In this document: one piece after another, positions 35,979-43,600 of the stretch | How positions within the stretch are numbered: position 1 is the first letter of the stretch | Layout of the letters: every line of letters starts with the position of its first letter | Assembly (NCBI RefSeq): GCF_001701025.1 | Contig: NZ_CP016793.1 | Coordinates: forward strand, 7,998,001 to 8,062,000 | DNA: 64,000 nt | Source of the DNA: Lentzea guizhouensis | GTDB taxonomy: Bacteria > Actinomycetota > Actinomycetes > Mycobacteriales > Pseudonocardiaceae | Direction of reading: 5' to 3' | Position numbers and translations under genes: made by a program | Notes under the pieces: generated by a model | Told to the model about the DNA's origin: nothing | Database searches by the model: none | Seen by the model: only the letters and a program-made list of their open reading frames with translations

Positions 35979-36386
35979 ATGCCCTCGTCCAGGTCGCTGC
36001 GCCGCATGGCCGCTCTGCCGCTCGTCCTGCTCGTCGTCGCCGCCGTCCTCGACGTGCTGCACCTCGTCACCGGCAGCTCGACCGCGGCCGCGTTCGCCTG
36101 GCACCTGATCGCCGCCGGCCTGCTGCTCGGCATCGCCGTAGCGGCCGCGCAGTGGCTCGACCGGATCTTCGCCGAGTCCGCCGCCTTCACGACCGGCGAC
36201 CTGGTGATCGCCGGCGCGCTGGTGCTGTTCGGCACCAGCTGGGTGCTGCGCCTCGGCCAGATCGGCTGGGAACCGAGCCTGCCCGCGGTGTTCGCGGCCT
36301 GGGTCGGCGCGCTCGGGGTGTGCGCGGTCGGCTTCCTCGGCACCGCCGGGCGACTGCGCCAGAAGCCGGCCGTCAGCACCTCCTGA
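35979..36386 (+). CDS. small four-helix membrane protein (DUF2231-like)
   Basis: Protein of 135 residues with four predicted membrane segments: LPLVLLVVAAVLDVLHLV, FAWHLIAAGLLLGIAVAAA, DLVIAGALVLFGTSWVLRL and VFAAWVGALGVCAVGFLG. ATG 35979 has the strong site AGGGGAAAGG upstream, which separates it from the preceding hexosaminidase-like frame. The arrangement, with HL in the first helix and a W-L-D loop after the second, resembles DUF2231 proteins, but I cannot confirm this. Function unknown. Confidence 0.72.
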   Translation: MPSSRSLRRMAALPLVLLVVAAVLDVLHLVTGSSTAAAFAWHLIAAGLLLGIAVAAAQWLDRIFAESAAFTTGDLVIAGALVLFGTSWVLRLGQIGWEPSLPAVFAAWVGALGVCAVGFLGTAGRLRQKPAVSTS

Positions 36387-36472
36387 TCGCGTTTCCCACG
36401 CGCCTCAGGTGACGTCGATGCAGTAGGGTTCCCAGCACATCATCGGTTCTCATCCGAAAAGAAGTCGCCTGG

Positions 36473-38311
36473 ATGTCCCAGGAGCTCGCGCCCGCCATCG
36501 CGTGGGACCAGCTGCAACACCACTACGGCACCGCGGAAGACGTCCCAGAACTGCTGCTCGCCGCGGCCACCGACGACCGAGCTTTCGGCGAGCTGGACAA
36601 CAAGATCTCCCACCAGGGCGGTTGCGTCCTGTCCGCCGCACCACCGGTCCTGCCGACGCTGCTGCGGTGGGCCGCCGACCCGGCCGTCGGGCACCGGGCC
36701 GACGTGCTCGACCTCGTCGGCCGCCTGGCGGAGGCCGCGCGCACGGCACGACCCCGCTTCGTCACCCCGGCCTGGCCCGCCGCCTGGTCCGCCGCCGTCC
36801 CGGCGTTGCTCGGCCTGCTCACCGACCAGGACCCGGTCGTGCGCAGGAAGGTCGTGTTCCCGCTCGCGCAGGCACGCGAGCACGCCGGCGTGGTGCTCCC
36901 GGCGTTGCTGGAGAGCTGGCAGCGGGAGACCGACGAGGCCGCTCGCCCAGGTCAGGTGCTGGCGGCGGCAGAGCTGTTGCGGGACATGGCCGCCGAGTGG
37001 CCGCGCGAGATCGTCGACTGGCTTTCCGGGCTGCGGCACCACGCGGAGCCGGCGCACCGGTTCGCCGCGGCGATGGCACACCGCACGTGCGGGCTCGGCG
37101 GGCGCGACCCGTGGCACGTCGACGAGGCCGCGTCCTACCTCCCGACCGCGGATCCCGTGCTGTGGCAGCAGGTGTGGCCCTCCCGGCAGCCGATCGGCAG
37201 GCTCGTCCGGTGGACGGGCGACGTGCTCGGCGACGACCGCGACGGACGCACCCGGCTGGCGGTGACCCTGCTGCGCGCCCACCACGAGCAGGCGCTGAAC
37301 ACCGCGTGGGACGTGCTGAGGCGCTGGCGTTCGCCCGTCGCGACGCTGTTGCCCCTCGTCGCGGAACTTCTCTCCGATGTGGACCCGGTCCAGCGTGCCC
37401 GGGCCGCCGACGTTCTCGCCTCCACCGGCCGTGCTGCCGGGCCGTGGCGCGAGGACCTGGTCACCGCCGCCGCTGACGGAGTTCCCTCAGTGCGCAAGGC
37501 CGCGGTGCTCGCCCTGGTGGCTTCCGGCGCACCGGAAGCCCCTGAGCTGGCCGGCGCCCTGCTCACCGAGGAGCTGACGTTCGGCGAGATCTTGAAGCTC
37601 CTCAAGCCGCTGCGGCCGTTCGCCGCCACGCTGCTGCCGGTCGTGCGCCGCCGCCTGCGCGAGACGGATTGTCCGGAGAAGCGGCGCGGCTACCTCGCCG
37701 TGCTGGCCGAGTGGGGTCCCGGAGCAGCGGAAGCGCTGCCGGACGTCGCCGCGTTCATCGGCACCCAGTCCGAGGACTGGGCCGTGGACGCGCTCATCGC
37801 GTTCGGCACGGCGGAAGCACGCGCGCTGGTGGTCGTTCCGGAGGGGGACACCTCGATCCAGGCGGCCGTCCGGCGCTGGCGGCTGACCGGTGAGGCCGAG
37901 GACCTGCTCCGCCGCCTGCACGCCGACGATCCGACCCTGCTGCGGCACCTCGAAGTCCTGGCCGAGCTCGGCCACGCGGCGGCCGGCCTGGCCGGCGAGC
38001 TGCGCGGCCGGCCTGCGTCCAGGTGGGAGAAGGCGCGCGTCGCCCACGTCCTGTGGCGGATGAGCGGCGACCCGCTGGACGGCAGCAGGTGGGCCACGGC
38101 GACCGCACGGGCCCTCGCGTCGGAAGGGCCGGTCGGCCGGTACCTGATCCGGCATCTCGGCAGGCTGGTGGAGCTGGGTCCGCTGGCCGCGCCGGTGGTA
38201 CCGGTCCTGCGGGAGCTGCTCGACGCGGACGAACGCCCGATCCGGCACGGGATCCCGGACGACCAGCTGCTGTGCGACATCGTCCGGAGCGTCCTGGCCG
38301 GCGCGAGCTGA
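36473..38311 (+). CDS. HEAT-repeat protein
   Basis: Soluble alpha-solenoid of 612 residues. Repeated helical pairs of about 30-40 residues are visible throughout, e.g. ALLGLLTDQDPVVRRKVVFPLAQA, shown in part as LLTDQDPVVRRKV, and DVDPVQRARAADVLAS, VPSVRKAAVLALVAS, each with the proline/valine/arginine pattern of HEAT repeats. No catalytic motif, signal peptide or membrane segment. A TAGGGT hexamer at 36424-36429 may be its -10. HEAT proteins usually act as protein-binding scaffolds; the partner is not evident. Confidence 0.85.
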   Translation: MSQELAPAIAWDQLQHHYGTAEDVPELLLAAATDDRAFGELDNKISHQGGCVLSAAPPVLPTLLRWAADPAVGHRADVLDLVGRLAEAARTARPRFVTPAWPAAWSAAVPALLGLLTDQDPVVRRKVVFPLAQAREHAGVVLPALLESWQRETDEAARPGQVLAAAELLRDMAAEWPREIVDWLSGLRHHAEPAHRFAAAMAHRTCGLGGRDPWHVDEAASYLPTADPVLWQQVWPSRQPIGRLVRWTGDVLGDDRDGRTRLAVTLLRAHHEQALNTAWDVLRRWRSPVATLLPLVAELLSDVDPVQRARAADVLASTGRAAGPWREDLVTAAADGVPSVRKAAVLALVASGAPEAPELAGALLTEELTFGEILKLLKPLRPFAATLLPVVRRRLRETDCPEKRRGYLAVLAEWGPGAAEALPDVAAFIGTQSEDWAVDALIAFGTAEARALVVVPEGDTSIQAAVRRWRLTGEAEDLLRRLHADDPTLLRHLEVLAELGHAAAGLAGELRGRPASRWEKARVAHVLWRMSGDPLDGSRWATATARALASEGPVGRYLIRHLGRLVELGPLAAPVVPVLRELLDADERPIRHGIPDDQLLCDIVRSVLAGAS

Positions 38312-38482
38312 GGCCGATCGACTGGTTCGTGAAGGCTTCGGACACGGTCGAGCACCACATCGGTGAACGGCGTGGTGAGCACGATGCCGGGAAGTGGCAC
38401 AACTGCCGAACGTCCACACCGGACAGGCTCCCGGTTCGCGAAGTGGCCCACAGCTCTCACCGCTGCTGTGTACCGTGCCCGC

Positions 38483-39025
38483 GTGGAGATCACCGACAGG
38501 ACTTTCCCGCCCGCACTCGCCGCCCTCTCCGGCATCGAGTTCCCCTGGGCCCACGACGACGCCTCCGACGACCCGGCGCCGAGCAACATCGACTACGAGC
38601 CCTACGAGGAGTTCGACTCCGCCGAGGACACCACCGGCTGGATCCGGGCCTGGACCGGGAACGAGGAGCTCGACGGTGACGCGTTCCGGGTGTTCGCGCA
38701 GGACGGTACCGGCGGGCTGGTGACCAGCTGGGTCGTGCGGCCGGGGCGGCCGCTGGCCGAGCAGCCGGTGGCGTTCTTCGGTTCCGAGGGCGAGGTCGGC
38801 GTGGTGGCGGCGGACCTGGGCTCGTTCCTGTGGCTGCTGGCCGGTGGGGTCGGGCCGCAGGAGGCCGTCGAGTTCGGCTCGGACAGCGGGGTGCCGCACC
38901 CGGAGCTGCGCGCGGTGGCCGAGCAGTACGCGGGTGTGGCCGAGAGGACGCCGGCCGAGGTGCTGGCGGCGGCGCGGGCGGAGTTCCCGGACTTCGCGGA
39001 GACCGTCCAGTCCTGGTGTCGTTAG
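38483..39025 (+). CDS. SUKH (SMI1/KNR4)-like protein
   Basis: Protein of 180 residues, acidic at the N-terminus (DDASDDPAP, YEPYEEFDSAEDT) and ending in the pattern GSEGEVGVVAADLGSFLWLLAGG typical of the SUKH fold. SUKH proteins are often immunity proteins against polymorphic toxins, though no toxin gene is adjacent. The GTG at 38483 lies six bases after TACCGT, suggesting a leaderless transcript, and corrects an apparent earlier start. It stands alone just upstream of the SWIM/vWA/MoxR operon. Confidence 0.65.
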   Translation: MEITDRTFPPALAALSGIEFPWAHDDASDDPAPSNIDYEPYEEFDSAEDTTGWIRAWTGNEELDGDAFRVFAQDGTGGLVTSWVVRPGRPLAEQPVAFFGSEGEVGVVAADLGSFLWLLAGGVGPQEAVEFGSDSGVPHPELRAVAEQYAGVAERTPAEVLAAARAEFPDFAETVQSWCR

Positions 39026-39220
39026 AACCGCGGACCGGGAGCGCGGCCGGGCGACTCCCGGTCGCGCGGTCCTGCCCGTCCGGACCGGTCCCCGGCGCCA
39101 CCGCGAGCTGACCACCTGCGGGGTTTCGGTGATCGTCAGAAATTGTCAGGGGTCGTCGCTAACGTCTCTCCCGTCGGTCTGAACCGCTCGGATCGGGCCC
39201 AGGGGCGAGGAGATGGTGCG

Positions 39221-39712
39221 TTGTCGGGTTGGGAGAGTTCGAGCACGGCGCGGGTGTTGTGGCCCGCGCGGCCGCGCAAGCTGGCCAAGGTCCCGTTCGT
39301 CGAACTGGCGGACGGGCGGCTGCAGGGCGTGGTCTCCAGCGGCTCGGACGTCGAGCGGGTGTACGTGTCGTCGGTGTCGGCGGGCTCGTACGCGTTTTCC
39401 TGCAGCACCAACAACAACAGGCCGTGCGGCGGGGCGAGGGGCGGGTTCTGCAACCACATCCTCGGCCTGATCGGCGAGGCCGTGCTGCAGTACGGGGCGG
39501 AGCGAGTGTCGCGTTACCTGCGCGTGGAGGGTGCGGACGCGAACCAGATCGCGGAGACCATGCGTGCGGCCGGACCGTCCCAGGGGGACAGTGCCGCGGC
39601 GGCCCAGGTGTTCAGCCGGTTCCTGCGTCATCTGGCCTATCTGGAGCTCGCGCCGACGACGGCGCCGTTGCCCGAGATGCAGTGGTTCCCGCCGACCAGG
39701 GCGGTGGTGTGA
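39221..39712 (+). CDS. SWIM-like zinc-binding protein, first gene of a MoxR/vWA operon
   Basis: Protein of 163 residues with a cysteine-rich segment FSCSTNNNRPCGG followed by GGFCNHI, a Cys/Cys/Cys-x-His arrangement like a SWIM zinc finger. It is far shorter than the usual 400+ residue SWIM proteins of such loci. Start: TTG 39221 preceded by GAGGAGAT; an in-frame TTG at 39143 would include the TAACGT promoter-like hexamer at 39160 and is less likely. Its stop overlaps the next ATG as TGATG. The finger may bind nucleic acid or partner proteins; this is known of the family and not shown here. Confidence 0.72.
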   Translation: MSGWESSSTARVLWPARPRKLAKVPFVELADGRLQGVVSSGSDVERVYVSSVSAGSYAFSCSTNNNRPCGGARGGFCNHILGLIGEAVLQYGAERVSRYLRVEGADANQIAETMRAAGPSQGDSAAAAQVFSRFLRHLAYLELAPTTAPLPEMQWFPPTRAVV

Positions 39713-41094
39713 TGCGGGCCGACCTGCTGGCGGACGCGGTCGAGGGCCTCGACGAGGCGCTGGAGGCGGTGGCCGGTGCCGACCAGGCGCTGGTGGCCGG
39801 TCTGCTGCGCCCGCAGGCCGCCCAGGTGGCCGGGGTGACCGCGCTGGCCGATGCCGTCGCGGGCTCGCCGTTGGCGGAACGGGTGGCGGAGGCGGCCGAG
39901 AAGGTCGCGGCCGGCGCGGCGGGCGAGGACCACTTCGTTTCCCTTGCGGCAGCCCGGGTTGCGCTCCTGGGGTCGGTGCACGACGCGGTGCTGCACCGGG
40001 TCGACCAGGCGACCGGGCGGACGCGCGTGGAGGAGCTGGTGCCCGCCACGAGCGCCGAGCAGCCGGTGAACCTGTTGCTGGCAGCCCGTTCCTGGCTCGC
40101 GGACCTGGCACGCGCCGGGTGGCAGGGCATCGACCACGACCTGGTGGCGGGTGCCGCACCGGTGGTCTCGGCGTTGCTGCCGGTGCCGGAGCTGCGCCGG
40201 TTGGCCGCGCTGCTGGACGGGTTCGCGGCCGAGCTGGCGGCGTCGTGTCCCGGGTCGACGCTGGACCGCATTCCCGCGCGGCGCTGGGGAGATCTGTGGT
40301 CGCGGGCGGTGCTGCTGACGTTGCCGGGCGCCCTGCGGACGGGCACGACGACGGTGAGCGGACGGTTGCTGCCGCTGGGTGTCGACCTGCAGGAGCACCC
40401 GACGGCCGCGCAGGCGCAGGTGCACGCGGTGCTGGAGCCGGCGGACGGTGGCCCGCCGCTGCTGGTGCGCGCCAGTGTGTCGGCGCCGAAGCCGGACACC
40501 GTGGTGGGAGCCGGGATCTGGCAGCTGCTGCGCCCGCACCTGTCGCTGCTGACGGCGGTGAGCGAGGGCAGGGCGGTGGAGCTCACCGACATGCCGATGA
40601 CCGGCGAGGGCGACCTGGTGTGGGTCGAGGAGTGCGCGCGGACCGGTGAGGCGGCCGACCCGTTCACGACCGCCCGCGTGGTGCTGCCGACCGCGAGCGC
40701 GTTGCCGACGGCTGCGCTGGACCGGCACCCGGCCCGCATCGCCGTGCCGGTGTTCCTGGAGGGGTACGGCGTGGAGCCGGAACCGCCGGCGTTCACCCTC
40801 TCCGGGCAGCTGATCGCGGTCGACGCCGACCGGATCCCGGCGGCCGGTCCGCTGACGCCGGAGGCCGTGGCGTCGTCGGCCGAGTGCATCGGCCTGCTGC
40901 GGTGGGACGACGGCGCGTTCCGGGTCCAGCCGCTCGCGGTGCTCTCGTTGGTGCGCAAGAAGTCCGTCGCGCTGCACGCGGGCGCGTGGGCCGGTGGCCC
41001 CGGCACCGACAAGGCGGGGGTCAAGGCGGAGAAGGCCGCCACGGACGCCGTGGCCGTGCTGCGCGAGCGCGCGGGAAGGCTGCTGCGCAAATGA
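39712..41094 (+). CDS. protein of unknown function in the MoxR/vWA operon
   Basis: Protein of 460 residues. The N-terminal about 200 residues are mainly helical and alanine-rich (DALEAVAGADQALVAGLL-type), the second half looks mixed alpha/beta with VVLPTASALPTAAL and ESLV-free beta segments. No signal peptide, no membrane helix and no motif I recognise. It overlaps its neighbours by 4 bases at both ends (TGATG, ATGA), so it is an obligate part of the five-gene unit and probably an adaptor or substrate receptor for the AAA+ ATPase. Confidence 0.78.
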   Translation: MRADLLADAVEGLDEALEAVAGADQALVAGLLRPQAAQVAGVTALADAVAGSPLAERVAEAAEKVAAGAAGEDHFVSLAAARVALLGSVHDAVLHRVDQATGRTRVEELVPATSAEQPVNLLLAARSWLADLARAGWQGIDHDLVAGAAPVVSALLPVPELRRLAALLDGFAAELAASCPGSTLDRIPARRWGDLWSRAVLLTLPGALRTGTTTVSGRLLPLGVDLQEHPTAAQAQVHAVLEPADGGPPLLVRASVSAPKPDTVVGAGIWQLLRPHLSLLTAVSEGRAVELTDMPMTGEGDLVWVEECARTGEAADPFTTARVVLPTASALPTAALDRHPARIAVPVFLEGYGVEPEPPAFTLSGQLIAVDADRIPAAGPLTPEAVASSAECIGLLRWDDGAFRVQPLAVLSLVRKKSVALHAGAWAGGPGTDKAGVKAEKAATDAVAVLRERAGRLLRK

Positions 41095-42461
41095 CCGACG
41101 CGACCGAGCAGGCGAACGACGCGAACCGCAGGCAGGTCCTGTACTGGCGGTTGCTGTCGCGGCTCTTCGACCACGAGGAGCAGTCCTCCCTGGAGTCCGC
41201 GAGCCTCGCGGTGGTGCAGGACATCGGCTTACCGCCCGCGTTGCTCGACCCGTACACCGGGGTGGACAACGTCGTGCAGCGGCACCCGGACCTGGAGGTG
41301 GAGTTCGACGGGCTGATGGTCCGCGACGCCGGCGAGGAGCGGGACGAGGCGGCCGAGGTGCGGCGCGCGGCACTGGTGTCGAAGGTGCTGCTCAACGTCT
41401 TCGGCACCGGCGCGGGCACGGTGACGGCGGGACAGCTCGCGCGCTGGCAGTCGGACGCGGGCTGGCTGGAACGCGCGCTGGGCTGCCGGCCCGGTCAGCT
41501 GCGCGGTGGCCGCAGCGGCCACGGGACGAGCGGCGGCGTCCAGACGCCGGACCTGGGCACGCTGGTCCCCGACATCGGCCCCGAGCTCGGTGCGCTGGAA
41601 GCCGACCTGGTGAAGCGCATGCACCTGCGCGAGGTGCTGGCGGACCCGGCGCTGGCCGCCCAGCTCACGCCGAGCATGTCGCTGATCGAGCAGCTGTTGC
41701 GGGACAAGGACAACCTGTCGGGTGTGGCGCTCGCGAACGCCAAGTCGCTGATCCGCCGGTACGTCGACGAGGTGGCCGAGGTGCTGCGGACCGAGGTCGA
41801 GAAGGCCGCGGTGGGCTCGCTCGACCGGTCGGTGCCGCCCAAGCGGGTGTTCCGCAACCTCGACCTCGACCGGACCATCTGGAAGAACCTGACGAACTGG
41901 AGCCCGGAGGAGGAGCGGCTCTACGTCGACCGCCTCTACTACCGCCAGACGGCCCGCAAGACCACGCCGCAGCGGCTGATCGCGGTGGTCGACCAGTCCG
42001 GTTCCATGGTCGACTCGATGGTCAACTGCGCGATCCTGGCGTCGATCTTCGCCGGGCTGCCCAAGGTGGACGTGCACCTGATCGCGTACGACACGCAGGC
42101 GCTGGACCTCACGCCGTGGGTGGGCGACCCGTTCGAGACGCTGCTGCGCACGAACCTGGGCGGTGGCAACGACGGCATGGTCGCCATGCTGATGGCGCAG
42201 GCCAAGATCGCCGAGCCCGCGAACACCGTGGTCGTGTGGATCTCCGACTTCTACGAGACCCGCATCGAGCAGCTCTTCGAGAACATGGCGGCCATCCACC
42301 GCTCCGGTGCGAAGTTCATCCCGGTCGGCTCGGTCACGAGTGCCGGCCGCGGCAGCGTGAACCCGTGGTTCCGCGAGCGGTTCAAGGACCTCGGCACCCC
42401 GGTGATCTCCGGCCACATCCGCAAGCTCGTCCACGAGCTCAAGACCTTCCTGACCTTCTGA
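41091..42461 (+). CDS. von Willebrand factor A-domain protein (MoxR partner)
   Basis: Protein of 456 residues. The C-terminal about 190 residues are a vWA domain with a complete MIDAS start motif, DQSGSMVDSM, and the later threonine/aspartate positions near NLGGGNDG and VVWISDFYE. The first 260 residues are helical and contain a conserved-looking RNLDLDRTIWKNLTNW linker. vWA proteins with this layout work with MoxR AAA+ ATPases as metal-dependent adaptor and chaperone pairs, as in CbbO/CbbQ and RavA/ViaA. The MoxR gene follows 17 bases later. Confidence 0.9.
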   Translation: MTDATEQANDANRRQVLYWRLLSRLFDHEEQSSLESASLAVVQDIGLPPALLDPYTGVDNVVQRHPDLEVEFDGLMVRDAGEERDEAAEVRRAALVSKVLLNVFGTGAGTVTAGQLARWQSDAGWLERALGCRPGQLRGGRSGHGTSGGVQTPDLGTLVPDIGPELGALEADLVKRMHLREVLADPALAAQLTPSMSLIEQLLRDKDNLSGVALANAKSLIRRYVDEVAEVLRTEVEKAAVGSLDRSVPPKRVFRNLDLDRTIWKNLTNWSPEEERLYVDRLYYRQTARKTTPQRLIAVVDQSGSMVDSMVNCAILASIFAGLPKVDVHLIAYDTQALDLTPWVGDPFETLLRTNLGGGNDGMVAMLMAQAKIAEPANTVVVWISDFYETRIEQLFENMAAIHRSGAKFIPVGSVTSAGRGSVNPWFRERFKDLGTPVISGHIRKLVHELKTFLTF

Positions 42462-42478
42462 AAGGGCACCACATCACC

Positions 42479-43600
42479 ATGTCCGACCTGTTGCGCGCCC
42501 CCGCCGAGATCAAGTACGCCGAGGAGCTCGACTGGCTCGAGTCGATCGACACGGGCGCCAAGCCGTTCGCGTGGCGGTTGTCGCCGAAGATGATCCGGCT
42601 GTTCGTGCTGGGTGCCGAGCGCTCCGACGGACTCGACCGCGAGGTGCCGCAGAAGTGGTTCGGCGACCGCAGCATCGTCGAGCGCGCGATCGTGACGCTG
42701 GCGTCCGACCGCGGCCTGCTGCTGATCGGCGACCCCGGCACCGGCAAGAGCTGGCTCGCCGAGCTGCTGGCCGCCGCGATCTCCCGCAACTCCACCCAGG
42801 TCGTGCAGGGCACGGCCGGCACGACCGAGGACCACATCAAGTACTCGTGGAACGTGTCGATGGTGATCGCGAAGGGCCAGTCGCGGCAGTCGATGATCCC
42901 GTCGCCGATCATGACCGCCATGGAGACCGGCACGATCGGCCGGTTCGAAGAGCTGACCCGCTCGACCAGTGACGTGCAGGACGCCTTGATCTCGATCCTG
43001 TCGGAGAAGTACATCTCGGTGCCGGAGCTGGACAGCGGCGGCGGTGACAACATCGTGTTCGCCAAGCCCGGCTTCTCGGTCATCGCCACCGCGAACAGTC
43101 GCGACCGGGGCGTGAACGACCTGTCGTCGGCGCTCAAGCGGCGGTTCAACTTCGTGCGCATCCCGGTGGTGACGAACAAGAAGAGCGAGACCGAGATCGT
43201 CCGCTTCCGCACCGAGGAGCTGCTGCGCCGGCACCAGATCGAGCTGGACGTGCCGCCGACCCTGCTCGACGTGCTGCTGCGCAGCTTCGCCGACCTGCGC
43301 GCCGCCTCGGCCTCGGCGGGCAGCGAGGACGAGAAGCTGGAGTCCGCCCTGTCGACCGCCGAGCAGATCGGCGTGCTGGAGGACGCGATCCTGCACAGCA
43401 ACTTCTTCGGCGAACGCGCCCTCACCGCCCACACCCTGGGTTCCTCACTCGTCGGCTCGCTGTCCCGCCGCGCGCCGGAAGACCTGGCGATCCTCAACAA
43501 GTACCTGCACGGCGTCGTCGAGCCGCGCAGCAAGGACGAGGGCGGGCACTGGCCGGAGTTCCTGACGGGCGGCCGCGACACGATCGCCACCCTCTCGTGA
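42479..43600 (+). CDS. MoxR-family AAA+ ATPase
   Basis: ATPase of 373 residues with Walker A GDPGTGKS near residue 86, a Walker B region GRFEELTRSTSDVQ, sensor 1 in VIATANSRDRG, an arginine finger candidate in SSALKRRFNF and the ALTAHTLGSS sensor 2 region. It belongs to the CbbQ/NorQ/MoxR clade, which assembles into hexamers and remodels protein complexes with a vWA partner. The ATG follows AAAGGGC. Its stop overlaps the next GTG. A long spacer between Walker A and B carries SVPELDSGGGDN. Confidence 0.92.
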   Translation: MSDLLRAPAEIKYAEELDWLESIDTGAKPFAWRLSPKMIRLFVLGAERSDGLDREVPQKWFGDRSIVERAIVTLASDRGLLLIGDPGTGKSWLAELLAAAISRNSTQVVQGTAGTTEDHIKYSWNVSMVIAKGQSRQSMIPSPIMTAMETGTIGRFEELTRSTSDVQDALISILSEKYISVPELDSGGGDNIVFAKPGFSVIATANSRDRGVNDLSSALKRRFNFVRIPVVTNKKSETEIVRFRTEELLRRHQIELDVPPTLLDVLLRSFADLRAASASAGSEDEKLESALSTAEQIGVLEDAILHSNFFGERALTAHTLGSSLVGSLSRRAPEDLAILNKYLHGVVEPRSKDEGGHWPEFLTGGRDTIATLS

